Source: an uncultured Slackia sp.
Lineage (GTDB): Bacteria > Actinomycetota > Coriobacteriia > Coriobacteriales > Eggerthellaceae
Direction of reading: 5' to 3'
Length of the DNA stretch: 64,000 bases
Assembly (NCBI RefSeq): GCF_944321625.1
Contig: NZ_CALUMA010000047.1
Span: 86,077 to 150,076 of the forward strand
Part shown: positions 8,951-17,597 of the stretch, piece after piece
Layout of the letters: every line of letters starts with the position of its first letter
Numbering within the stretch: the first letter of the stretch is position 1
Position numbers and translations under genes: made by a program
The notes under the pieces: model-generated
Database searches by the model: none
What the model was told of the DNA's origin: nothing
The model's input: the letters and a program-made list of their open reading frames with translations, nothing else

Positions 8951-9085
8951 CTTGCCAGACCCTTGCCCAAACCTTGCGGAAATCTTGCCGGAATCTTGCG
9001 GATTTTCACTCTAAAAGTTGGCAAAGTCCAGGCTATTTCGCTTCAAAGATTCTTCTTTCTTCTTACTTTGCACCACAATACCCTT
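8951..9085. repeat. Five 11-bp tandem repeats plus flank (repeat element A)
   Basis: Five copies of CTTGCS plus five bases occur at exactly 11-bp spacing, starting at 8951, 8962, 8973, 8984 and 8995. The flank GATTTTCACTCT, then TTTCGCTTCAAAG and TTTGCACCACAATA, recurs in diverged form at 22731-22855. Both copies lie just downstream of a minus-strand gene (here the t6A fusion gene). No coding potential is convincing. Confidence 0.6.
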
Positions 9086-9097
9086 GCAGTAATCCGT

Positions 9098-11833
9098 CTA
9101 GTACGCCTCGTCCAGGGGGGCGTGGGCTTTCACGTCCAAGCTCAGGTCGGCGAACTTGCCCTGCGCGTAGCGGTCGCGAGCCACTTCGGCAATCATGGCC
9201 GCCTGATCGCCGCACGCCGAAAGAGGCGGCATGGTCAGGCGCACACCAATCTTCTTGCACATACGCTCGTAGGCCGCGCGCAGCTCGGGATTAGCCGCCA
9301 CGCCGCCGCCCAGGCAGAACTCCTTGGCGCCCGTCTCGAGCAGCGCCGCCTTGGCTTTTGCCACCTGCACATCCACCACAGCTGCCGTGAAACTGGCGGC
9401 GATGTCGGACATGTTGAGTTCGCGCCCTGCCTGCTGCTCTTTTTGGATGTAGGTGGTCACGGCGGTTTTCAGGCCGGAAAGGCTGAAGCGCAAATCGCCC
9501 GAATGCATGAGCGCGCGCGGGAAATCGATGGCTTTAGGATTGCCCTGCGCCGCAAGCTTGCTGATGATAGGACCACCGGGATAGCCCAGGCCCAACGCCT
9601 TGGCCACCTTGTCGAACGCCTCGCCCACCGCGTCGTCGATGGTGGAGCCCAGCGTAACGTAGTCGCCCCAGTCGCGCACGTGCACGAGCATCGTATGGCC
9701 GCCGCTCACGAGCGACACCACCATGGGCGGCTTGATGTCGGCGCGTGCGATGCGGTTGGCATAGAGATGCCCCTCCAGATGATTCACGGCGATAAGCGGC
9801 TTATCGGCGCCCCACGCCGCGCCCTTGGCGAAGGCCAGACCCACCACCAGTGCGCCCACCAGACCGGGAGCATAGGTGACTGCGACGGCGTCCAGGTCGC
9901 GCCAACGGAGATGTGGGGAGGCAGTGCGGAGTTCCGTCTCCGCAGCGAAAGGAATCCCGTCATTTTGACACGAAAATTCACCCGATTCGCCTAAATTAGC
10001 GTCAAAATGACGGGATTCCTTAGCCGAACCGTCCTTTGCGCTCGAATTGCCGTGATTCGCCAAGCCCAAGCTGCGCGAAGCCGCGTCCAGGCATTCGTCG
10101 CACACGCCGCAGATGGCCTCGATGTGCTTACGGCTCGCGATCTCGGGCACCACGCCGCCGAAACGCGCATGGAAATCGATCTGCGAGGCCACCACGTCTG
10201 AAAGAATCGTGCCGTTGCCATCGATGATGGACGCCGCCGTCTCGTCGCACGAGCTTTCGATGGCGAGAATGAGCGGATGGGCGAAAGCAGGCTCCTCGTC
10301 AGCAGTGGCCGCAGGCACTCCCGCGCCTGCGAAGGTCTGCCCTGCTCCGTCGATCGCCCCGGAGCAAACGGCATCGCGCCCTGCGCCCGACCCTTCGGAG
10401 GGAGCAGCGGAATCGCCGGAGGTCGCAACCTCATCCACACGCAGCGTCATGCCTGCCACATCATGCTGAGCCACCGGCAAGGGACCGGTCATGATGACGG
10501 CATCCTCTCGGTCTGAATAGTAGCGCGGGCGCACGCCGATGCGCGCGAGTCCCAGATTCTCGTAGAAGGCCTGCGCGCCCTCGTTGGACAGACGCACCTC
10601 AAGCGTCATTTCGGTGGCGCCCAAATCACGCGCGTCGGAGGCGACAAGCCCGATGAGCTCGCGGGCAATGCCGCGACGGCGATACGCAGGGTCGGTGGCG
10701 ATCTTCAGAATCTGCACCTGGCCATCCACAATCCAGCCGCCGCAATAGCCCACAAGCTTCTTGCCGTCGTACGCCGCCCACCAGGTGCGATCCTTGCGCG
10801 GAAGCTCGTCAGCCACGAGCGTTGCGGCCCAGGCATCGCTCCCCATGGTCTCGCCCTCGAGGCACGCCACGTCGCGCACGTGGGCCACATCGAGCGGGCG
10901 ATATGCCAGCGCAGCAGCCGCACCCGAAGCATCATCCTGCACGCCGGTGTGCAGATTCTTCGGCTCCGTCTTGGCGAGGCGAATACGCTCGTTTTCTTCG
11001 GCATCGGAAAGACGCGTGTACACCGGCAGCAGCGTGGCGGGGTTGCCATCGCCCGTACGTGGAGCAAGCAGCAATCCGCGACCGGAAACCGACCACAGCT
11101 TTTCAGGCGCAAGCTGGCCCATTTCAGCAAAGATATCGGCATATTTTGCCAGAGCATCACCCAGAACGATGAGGCCGGATGAGCTAGCGGGACCGTTGGA
11201 TTCCGCAAGCCCCGCCGAATCTGCGGATTCCGAGGTATCAACAGGTTCGGCGGCGTCAGAAAGATGCGTGCCGCCTCCGTCAACCGCAGAAAGAGCATCC
11301 TCAAGCCATTCCCCTGCCGCCGCGGCCTTTACCACGGCATCGCTGGTCAAGCGGTGCGCGCCGGCACCGTCCAAATCAAACAGCGCCGGATACACCTCCT
11401 TGCGCATCGCGTCGGCAGCAACCAGCACGCGCCCGCGCAGGCCATCAGCCCACGCGTTCCACGCAACCGCATCAAGCGTGGACACACCAAAAAGCGGCAC
11501 CTCAAGCGCCGATGCCACGCCCTTTGCCGTCGCCATGCAAATGCGCACGCCGGTGAAGCTACCGGGGCCGCGCCCGCACACGATAGCAGCGATGTTGCCC
11601 TTGGAAATGCCCGCAGCCTCAAGCGCGGAATCCACCTCAGACAGAAGCACGGTGTTGCTCGCGCGATGGGCGGCCACCTCGCGCGTAGTCACGATGTCAA
11701 CCGACGCGACCTTCATCGCGTCACCCGCCCCCGCCTTGTCACTCGCATTCTCGCGCAGCTTCCCCACGCCAATAGCAACGACCTCATTAGCCGTATCAAA
11801 TGCCAGAATATATTCGCGTGCGTGCTCGCTCAT
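9098..11833 (-). CDS. Fused TsaB-RimI-TsaD protein (tRNA t6A synthesis and ribosomal N-acetylation)
   Basis: A 911-residue fusion. Residues 1-~300 are TsaB (start MSEHAREYILAFDTANEVV), with a Ser/Ala/Gly-rich stretch at ~210-245. Residues ~309-455 are a RimI-type GNAT acetyltransferase (DPAYRRRGIARELIG is the acetyl-CoA loop). Residues ~518-911 are TsaD (ILAIESSCDETAASI; metal ligands in NHLEGHLYA; SGGHTMLVH). TsaB and TsaD together transfer the threonylcarbamoyl group to A37 of ANN-decoding tRNAs; RimI is normally a neighbour. The ATG at 11833 was chosen because the family starts there; the frame stays open for 40 codons upstream. TsaD carries an extra ~45-residue segment before WRDLDAVAV, encoded partly by a 73-bp palindrome (9949-10021). 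Confidence 0.95.
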   Translation of the reverse strand: MSEHAREYILAFDTANEVVAIGVGKLRENASDKAGAGDAMKVASVDIVTTREVAAHRASNTVLLSEVDSALEAAGISKGNIAAIVCGRGPGSFTGVRICMATAKGVASALEVPLFGVSTLDAVAWNAWADGLRGRVLVAADAMRKEVYPALFDLDGAGAHRLTSDAVVKAAAAGEWLEDALSAVDGGGTHLSDAAEPVDTSESADSAGLAESNGPASSSGLIVLGDALAKYADIFAEMGQLAPEKLWSVSGRGLLLAPRTGDGNPATLLPVYTRLSDAEENERIRLAKTEPKNLHTGVQDDASGAAAALAYRPLDVAHVRDVACLEGETMGSDAWAATLVADELPRKDRTWWAAYDGKKLVGYCGGWIVDGQVQILKIATDPAYRRRGIARELIGLVASDARDLGATEMTLEVRLSNEGAQAFYENLGLARIGVRPRYYSDREDAVIMTGPLPVAQHDVAGMTLRVDEVATSGDSAAPSEGSGAGRDAVCSGAIDGAGQTFAGAGVPAATADEEPAFAHPLILAIESSCDETAASIIDGNGTILSDVVASQIDFHARFGGVVPEIASRKHIEAICGVCDECLDAASRSLGLANHGNSSAKDGSAKESRHFDANLGESGEFSCQNDGIPFAAETELRTASPHLRWRDLDAVAVTYAPGLVGALVVGLAFAKGAAWGADKPLIAVNHLEGHLYANRIARADIKPPMVVSLVSGGHTMLVHVRDWGDYVTLGSTIDDAVGEAFDKVAKALGLGYPGGPIISKLAAQGNPKAIDFPRALMHSGDLRFSLSGLKTAVTTYIQKEQQAGRELNMSDIAASFTAAVVDVQVAKAKAALLETGAKEFCLGGGVAANPELRAAYERMCKKIGVRLTMPPLSACGDQAAMIAEVARDRYAQGKFADLSLDVKAHAPLDEAY
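9949..10021. repeat. 73-bp palindromic element inserted in frame in tsaD domain
   Basis: Perfect 21-bp inverted arms (9949-9969 and 10001-10021, beginning AAGGAATCCCGT) surround a 31-base AT-rich centre. A second small hairpin GCGGAG/CTCCGC sits next to it at 9926-9943. The reading frame continues through, encoding RHFDANLGESGEFSCQNDG within fusion-protein residues ~604-628, a place where TsaD proteins normally have no insert. Confidence 0.8.
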
Positions 11834-12190
11834 GAACGTACCCTTTCCTGCGTCCGCACCCTCGACCGAGGTCCCTCGCCAGCTATTGCCCTTCATCAGG
11901 CAAACGCGCTCGGATGCCGTACGCCAAATTCGCCCAACGTGCACGCACCGCATTGCGATACGAACGTCGGACGTTTAAATATCCATAACTTTCGAAATTG
12001 TACGAATTTTCCCCGCAAAGCGCGCGCATTCAGCCGAAAACCAGAATCCCGGCATCTTGCCACGCCAGCGACGACGGCGTCGAACGGCCTCATTTTGCCC
12101 ATTCATGACACGCCTCTTCCATGAAACCGAAATTGACCGGACAAAATGATTACAGAAGCATCCTGACGTTCGAGCGAAAGAGGAGTCGCC

Positions 12191-12391
12191 ATGTATAAAA
12201 CGGTCGTAGTCAAATATTGTGCCAAAGCCAAGGAGATGGCAGAGCAGGTGGAGAAAGTCTCCAATCAGATGGCGCAAGAAGGATATGAGTTGGTCACGTT
12301 CTCTACCATGCCATCGGCAAAGGGGATTCTGGTGTTCAAGGAAAGCGGAACCGCAGACGACGCGGTGGATAACGAGGCAGATGCCGAATAG
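12191..12391 (+). CDS. Small DUF4177-like protein
   Basis: A 66-residue soluble protein: MYKTVVVKYC, a helix (KAKEMAEQVEKVSNQMAQEG), then YELVTFSTMPSAKGILVFKE and an acidic tail. This beta-alpha-beta-beta layout matches DUF4177 proteins, small stand-alone proteins of unknown function. The start follows AGGAG with five bases of spacing. It is a single gene on the plus strand between two minus-strand genes. Confidence 0.7.
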   Translation: MYKTVVVKYCAKAKEMAEQVEKVSNQMAQEGYELVTFSTMPSAKGILVFKESGTADDAVDNEADAE

Positions 12392-12501
12392 CAAAGCAAT
12401 CATTTACCAATTCCCCATCCGCTGTCCGCATAGAAAGCCTTGCCAGGCGGGGGTGATGGGGCTCTTTGGGCATAGCGCGATGCAAGCGGCATGCCAGCAA
12501 A

Positions 12502-14118
12502 TCACACAAGCGGCGTCGCATACACCTCGCGCAGGACGGGGCCGGTGGATTCGTCAAATTCCACCACGTGCCAGCACTCGGCGAGTTCCGCCTCGGGAAA
12601 GCGCTCTTGCACGGCGTTCGCCCAGGCGGCAGGGAATGTCACCGAAGGGATCTCGGAATTAAAGCGCACACGGTCTTCGGCGGAAATCTCGCTCAAAAAT
12701 GCGGCGCGATTGTCCATGACGCGTCGGATCTCGTCATTCAGGGACGCGACACGCTTGTACGCCGTGCGATCGAAACGCACGGCGAAGGGCCGCTGAACCC
12801 GTTGGGGCACAGAGGCCGCATCGGGCGAGCCGGCTTGCCTTTCTTGAGGATCCCGAGGCTCCACTTGCGCACAAAGACTCCCGTCATCGACCATCTCCCG
12901 CGACAGCGCCTTGGAGGCAAACGCCTTCGCCTCAGCGAGTTCGACCGCCTCCGTCCCTTCTTTACTCGACAGCCAATCACGCACACGCAACGCATCCTCG
13001 CCAAACGCTTTTACGCACTTCAGGAAATAGTCCGCCTCGTCCATCGCAAGCCACGCGTGCGAGCGAGCGAAGCCATCGTCCAACAAAAAGCCGCGATTTT
13101 GCTGAAACACCTGCCCCGTATTCTTGTTGTCGAGCGAACAATAATGCACACCCATGCGCAAGCCCCGCTCTTCGGAGAAACGCAGCAAATCCAGGCATGC
13201 CGCCTCGCTGCCCGCGATGGGCAGGCCGCCCGCATACCAGTAGTTGTAAAGCACCTTGTACGGCTTGCGACGCAGCTTGAACCCGCGGCGCTTGAATTCC
13301 TGCTCGTTATGCAGCGGGAAGCACAGCTCCAACAAATTAATGCCGCGAATGCCCAGTTCGTCGAGGCGTAGGAGCAAATCACGCATTTCCTGCTCCTCGC
13401 CAGGCATAACGGGCATCTCAACCATCACGTCGGGAATGACACGCACGGCAGCCGCCATGCGCCCGAATAGCTCCTCCTGATCGCCATCAGTGTCCTGCGG
13501 CTTCACACTGAAGCGCAGCTCATCGAGGCCCGCCTCTGCAAGATCGTTCAAAAACGCATCATCGAGCAAATCACCGCTCGTGTATATGCGCACATGAACC
13601 CCGGGATACAGCTCTTTCGCGCAGCGCAAGAACTCGAGCACCTCGGGCTTGTGCAAGCACGGCTCGCCACCCGTAATCGCCAGACAATCGAACTGCGCGC
13701 CCTGGGCATGCGCCTGGCGCAGCTCCTCGGCAATATCGCGCGTGTGGGTGCGGAAGAACTCGTAATCTTCTTGGTTGGGGTTGAAGCAGAAATAGCAATG
13801 CTTGGTGCATTTGAGCGACACGAAAAACGTTGCCGTGCGCTCGCCCTTGCGGCACGCCAGACATGCCGGCGAAATCCAACCGCGCCACAAGCTCGCATCG
13901 CCGTTCTCACAGTGAAGGGGCTGGCGCACCTCGTCATGCGATTCATCAGCGCCTTGTCCGACGGCGTTCACCTCGCGCACAAGCTCAAGACGATGCGCGC
14001 GGGGACACGACTCAGCCGCCTCAAACGGCAGCCCAAACTGCGCCACCGACTCTTCGAAATCGGCACGCACCACATCATATGTCCCGCAGTATTCCGCCCT
14101 GTTCACGCTCTCCCCCAT
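12502..14118 (-). CDS. Radical SAM protein of unknown substrate
   Basis: A 538-residue protein. The [4Fe-4S]/SAM motif is CTKHCYFC (Cys104, Cys108, Cys111), followed by ITGGEPCLHKPEV (~149-161), typical of radical SAM enzymes. Extra cysteines at 70, 86 and 89 (HCENG, CLAC) precede the core and could bind a metal or zinc. The ~200-residue C-terminal half matches nothing I recognise; there is no clear SPASM domain. The ATG at 14118 has no good ribosome site; a GTG four codons in follows GGGGGAG. It begins 38 bases after the response-regulator stop, so it may be transcribed with the two-component system, which would tie it to the same signal. Confidence 0.75.
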   Translation of the reverse strand: MGESVNRAEYCGTYDVVRADFEESVAQFGLPFEAAESCPRAHRLELVREVNAVGQGADESHDEVRQPLHCENGDASLWRGWISPACLACRKGERTATFFVSLKCTKHCYFCFNPNQEDYEFFRTHTRDIAEELRQAHAQGAQFDCLAITGGEPCLHKPEVLEFLRCAKELYPGVHVRIYTSGDLLDDAFLNDLAEAGLDELRFSVKPQDTDGDQEELFGRMAAAVRVIPDVMVEMPVMPGEEQEMRDLLLRLDELGIRGINLLELCFPLHNEQEFKRRGFKLRRKPYKVLYNYWYAGGLPIAGSEAACLDLLRFSEERGLRMGVHYCSLDNKNTGQVFQQNRGFLLDDGFARSHAWLAMDEADYFLKCVKAFGEDALRVRDWLSSKEGTEAVELAEAKAFASKALSREMVDDGSLCAQVEPRDPQERQAGSPDAASVPQRVQRPFAVRFDRTAYKRVASLNDEIRRVMDNRAAFLSEISAEDRVRFNSEIPSVTFPAAWANAVQERFPEAELAECWHVVEFDESTGPVLREVYATPLV

Positions 14119-14156
14119 TGCTGTCGCACGCCTAACGCGCCTCGTAACGTTTTGGC

Positions 14157-14885
14157 CTATTCGCTCGCCACATCCACGCGTTCAGCGAATTTGTAGCCAA
14201 CGCGCCACACGGTAAGCAGATATTTCGGCTGCGAGGGATTATCCTCTATCTTCTCGCGAATCTTGCGCATGAACACCGTGATACTGTTTTCGTCCACACT
14301 GCTATCGCGCCCCCAAATGTGCTCGTAAATCTGGTTACGCGTGAATACCTGACCGGGACTCGACGCCAACAGCGCCAGGATTTCGAACTCCTTCGCGGTC
14401 AAATCAACCGGTTCGCCACGCAGGCGCACTTCGTAGCGATTGAAGAATATCTCCAGGTCACCGGTCTTGTTGCTGCCTTCGCGGCTCACTGCCTTGGCAA
14501 ACGCCAGGTCCGACTTGTGGCGGCGCAGGTGCGCCTCGATGCGCAGCAGCAGTTCATCGGGGCTGAACGGCTTGACCACGTAGTCGTCACCGCCGGCCTT
14601 GAAACCGATGCTCTTATCCACGATGTCGCCCTTGGCAGAGAGGAAGATGATGGGAATGCGGCGCCCCTGCTCGCGAATCTTCGTGCACACATCGAAGCCG
14701 TTCATGCCGGGCATCATCACATCCAGAAGCAGCAGGTCAGGATGCTCACTCGCAAGCATCTTCAGGCCGCTCTCGCCGTCATAGGCGGCGCAGTATCTAT
14801 ATCCGGCGTCCTCGATGATGCGGCGCATGAGCACGTGAACGCCCTTGTCGTCGTCAATCAGCATGACTTTGTACGGTTCCGCCAT
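14157..14885 (-). CDS. OmpR/PhoB-family response regulator
   Basis: A 242-residue regulator. A receiver domain (residues ~5-118) carries the phospho-acceptor aspartate in LLLLDVMMPGMNG and the conserved lysine in VVKPFSPDE. A C-terminal winged helix follows (VDLTAKEFEILALLASSPG; VFTRNQIYEHIWG). The ATG at 14885 follows GAGGT. The upstream kinase gene ends five bases before it, so they are one operon and partners. Its neighbours (dms-type genes upstream, radical SAM downstream) are plausible targets. Confidence 0.93.
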   Translation of the reverse strand: MAEPYKVMLIDDDKGVHVLMRRIIEDAGYRYCAAYDGESGLKMLASEHPDLLLLDVMMPGMNGFDVCTKIREQGRRIPIIFLSAKGDIVDKSIGFKAGGDDYVVKPFSPDELLLRIEAHLRRHKSDLAFAKAVSREGSNKTGDLEIFFNRYEVRLRGEPVDLTAKEFEILALLASSPGQVFTRNQIYEHIWGRDSSVDENSITVFMRKIREKIEDNPSQPKYLLTVWRVGYKFAERVDVASE

Positions 14886-14890
14886 GCGAA

Positions 14891-16672
14891 TCACCTCTCT
14901 TCTTCGCGAGACGCCTCTGCCCCAGTTGCCTCGCATGCGTCGCACGTCGGCTCAGGCGCAGAAGCTTCACCAAATTGCGTAGTCGCCAGGTCACTGGAGA
15001 CGCCCGTAACGTTTGTCGGATCCTCCGGCAGACGCACGGTAAACGTGCTACCTTGCCCCGGCTTGCTTTGGACGGCAATCGACCCGCCGTGCATCTCGGC
15101 GTACTCCTTGGCGAGCGCAAGGCCCAACCCTGTGCCATTGTATTTGCGTGATACGGAGGAATCCACCTGCACGAACTTCTCGAATATGCGCTGCTGGTCC
15201 TTCTCGGCGATGCCGATACCCGTGTCAATCACCTTGAGTACAACCTCGTGAGCAGCGGCATCGCGCTCCACCGCCAGATGCACGCTGCCGCCTTCCGGCG
15301 TGAACTTCATCGCGTTGCCGCAAAGATTCTCAAGCACGTGGCGAATCTTTTCGAAATCCCCTTGAATAAGTGGAACATCGGGATTGATGTCGCAGGTGAA
15401 CTTCACGCCGTTGCGACGCGCAAGCGGTCCCACAACCGATTGGACCAGGCCCACCACATCGCCCATGTCCACAGTCTCAAGCGCAAGCTGCGTCTTGCCG
15501 GCATCCAGACGGCTAATCTCCAGAATGTCGTTGATCATCGCGAGCAGCACGCGACCGTTCGCCTCAATCTCGCGGCTCGCCTCCGCTTCCTTCTCATCGA
15601 CCGGATTGCCCTCGCGGTTGAGCAACTCGGCGTACGCCAGAATCGAGGTAAGCGGCGTGCGCAGCTCGTGGCTCATCATGGCAAGGAAGTTCGATTTGTA
15701 TTCGTTGTCGTTGCGCAGAAGCTCGTTCGCCTCTTCGAGCTGCACGCGCTGGCGCTCAAGAACCTCATTCGCGTGAGCAAGCTGCGCGGTGCGGTCGTCC
15801 ACCTGGGCCTCAAGGCCTTCGTAGAGATCGGATAGCTCATGAGCCATGTCGTTGAATTCAGCCGCGAGCGTGTTCATCTCGGCAGATGACTCGGCACCGT
15901 CAAGCCGCACGTCCAAATCGCCCGTCTGGATGCGAGACACGCCTTGGCGAATCTTTCCAAGGGGCTTCGTGACCAAGTGCGAGAGCGTCAAATACACGAT
16001 GAGCAGGCACGCAACCAGCACCACGATGAAAAAGACCACGTTCTGCAGCACGCTATCTTGCTCGGCGGAAACATAGAGGTCCATAGGGATGACGATGCTG
16101 ATGGCACCGCCGATATCGTCGATGGCCCATCCTTCTTTGGGATGGCCGGTAATGTCGATCTCGCCCTTGGGTTCGCCGTGGCACTCCAGACACGTGCGCT
16201 CGATTTTCATGGGAGCAAGATAACGAAACACCTGTTGACCGTCATATTCGGTCACAGCGTAATACTCGGTGAGCGATGGATCGGCATGGAACGCATCGAG
16301 CGCAGCAGCTTCAAAATCGTCGGGCGTATCCTCGATGTTGCGCGGATCGAAATTGACGAAACGCGTCACATAACCCGATTCATTGGTGAAAAGCTGCGCG
16401 ATAGAGCGACCCGCGATAGCGCAGTGGAGCCCCTGATAAGAGCCTGTTTCAGAGAATGACGATGCCTCGAACCTATCCTGATTTGAGCTCATGAAATCCC
16501 ACACGGCGGTCATCTGCTGAGAAAGAACCAGGCCTTTCTCGCGCAACTCATTAAGGGTCTGCTGACGTTGGGAATACGAGGTCCACAATGAACTCGCCAC
16601 CAAAGACACCACAAACAGCGCCACGATAAGCACGCCAAACTTAGTCTTGAGTTTGATTTTGCCCGCGTCCAT
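14891..16672 (-). CDS. Sensor histidine kinase with Tll0287-like (DUF3365) haem-type sensor domain
   Basis: A 593-residue membrane kinase: N-terminal transmembrane helix (FGVLIVALFVVSLVASSLW), an extracytoplasmic Tll0287-like domain (~40-200) holding a CLECH haem-binding motif (Cys161, Cys164, His165), a second membrane helix, HAMP (~245-300), a coiled coil, HisKA with phospho-acceptor His in MMSHELRTPL (~330) and a HATPase domain (DTGIGIAEKDQQRIFEKF). The CxxCH suggests covalently bound haem and sensing of redox state or a ligand. The start at 16672 follows a GGGGGAA ribosome site; an ATG eight codons upstream is in frame. It lies next to the DMSO-reductase-like operon, which it may control. 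Confidence 0.9.
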   Translation of the reverse strand: MDAGKIKLKTKFGVLIVALFVVSLVASSLWTSYSQRQQTLNELREKGLVLSQQMTAVWDFMSSNQDRFEASSFSETGSYQGLHCAIAGRSIAQLFTNESGYVTRFVNFDPRNIEDTPDDFEAAALDAFHADPSLTEYYAVTEYDGQQVFRYLAPMKIERTCLECHGEPKGEIDITGHPKEGWAIDDIGGAISIVIPMDLYVSAEQDSVLQNVVFFIVVLVACLLIVYLTLSHLVTKPLGKIRQGVSRIQTGDLDVRLDGAESSAEMNTLAAEFNDMAHELSDLYEGLEAQVDDRTAQLAHANEVLERQRVQLEEANELLRNDNEYKSNFLAMMSHELRTPLTSILAYAELLNREGNPVDEKEAEASREIEANGRVLLAMINDILEISRLDAGKTQLALETVDMGDVVGLVQSVVGPLARRNGVKFTCDINPDVPLIQGDFEKIRHVLENLCGNAMKFTPEGGSVHLAVERDAAAHEVVLKVIDTGIGIAEKDQQRIFEKFVQVDSSVSRKYNGTGLGLALAKEYAEMHGGSIAVQSKPGQGSTFTVRLPEDPTNVTGVSSDLATTQFGEASAPEPTCDACEATGAEASREEER

Positions 16673-16794
16673 AATTCCCCCGGCTTTAATCCCCACGCCC
16701 TGCGCTTACATCTGAGGCGTTTCACGCTCGCTCAACTCAGCTTGCCCTTGTCAATCGTACCGATAAGCCACACTATCATAAGGCGGCAAAATCA

Positions 16795-16829
16795 AAGACG
16801 TGCCCGCACGACATTCGCGCGAGCACGTC
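16795..16829 (-). terminator. Terminator after torD
   Basis: On the minus strand GACGTGC and GCACGTC arms are followed by TTTGATTTT. It lies directly after the torD stop and separates the dms operon from the kinase/regulator operon. Confidence 0.75.
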
Positions 16830-16837
16830 AACCTTCA

Positions 16838-17518
16838 CTACTGCAAGGAACCCGAAATCTCGACCAGCGCCGCAGCATCAGCGGCACACAGTTCGCGAGC
16901 AAGCACGGCAAAACGCGGATAGAATTCGCCAAATTTTGGCGACTCCGTATTCAGCAAACGCTCCACGAACTGAGGCAGCCATACATTCAGATGCTGCGCG
17001 AGAAACATCGTCTGCTGGGAAAGCAGCAGACGCAGCTTTGCAGAATCGCCCGCATCGTATGCCGCTTGCGAATCCTTGGCGAGTGCCTCCATGAATCCAA
17101 GCTCGGTAGCGAGGTGGTCGTCTGCCTCATGGGGATACCCCGTGGCCTGGTAGCCGGCCTTGCGGTATGCGTCGCGCACCTCAAGTGTGCTCGGTTGGAA
17201 CAGCAAATCCTCGCCCGCCACATACACCGATTCCCACGGCGGGGCAGGCAGCTTGCCGGGACCGATGAACAGCCTCGTATAGTCGGATTTCAACGCGTCG
17301 AGAGCATCGGGCGCCGATGCCGTGGATACCAAGACACGCTGCTCTTGCGCTGCGCGAGACCCTTCGCCTGCAAGAATCACACACTCCTCAGTTGCCTGAT
17401 CAGATGCGACAGTTGCCAGCAACGCCTCGTCGGGCTCGGCAGCAAAAGCACGCCACAGATAGGTATATACAAAGCTTCGGTTTGCCAACGCAGCGGCAAT
17501 TGCGTCATCGTGTTTCAT
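16838..17518 (-). CDS. TorD/DmsD-family chaperone for molybdoenzyme
   Basis: A 226-residue, mostly helical protein of the TorD/DmsD family (RSFVYTYLWRAFAAEPDEAL; LFIGPGKLPAPPWESVYV is the hallmark segment; EADDHLATELGFM). These cytoplasmic chaperones bind the Tat signal of a molybdenum enzyme and hold it until cofactor insertion. The ATG at 17518 was chosen from the family start and the AAAGG upstream. It is the last gene of dmsA-dmsB-torD, downstream of a strong intercistronic hairpin. Confidence 0.9.
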   Translation of the reverse strand: MKHDDAIAAALANRSFVYTYLWRAFAAEPDEALLATVASDQATEECVILAGEGSRAAQEQRVLVSTASAPDALDALKSDYTRLFIGPGKLPAPPWESVYVAGEDLLFQPSTLEVRDAYRKAGYQATGYPHEADDHLATELGFMEALAKDSQAAYDAGDSAKLRLLLSQQTMFLAQHLNVWLPQFVERLLNTESPKFGEFYPRFAVLARELCAADAAALVEISGSLQ

Positions 17519-17537
17519 GGTGGACCTTTCAAAGACA

Positions 17538-17570
17538 GGCCGCGGCGAAGGGAGGGGATTCGCCGCGGCC
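17538..17570 (-). promoter_or_regulatory. Intercistronic hairpin between dmsB and torD
   Basis: Perfect 12-bp arms GGCCGCGGCGAA and TTCGCCGCGGCC with a nine-base loop lie between the dmsB stop and the torD start, without a T run. Such a hairpin could stabilise upstream mRNA or lower torD expression. Confidence 0.6.
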
Positions 17571-17597
17571 GTCATACAACAGTATGGAGAGTTTACC

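Noticed and set aside
8951..9005. CRISPR array from the regular repeats
   Set aside because: Repeat unit is 11 bp with no spacers and no cas genes in the window.
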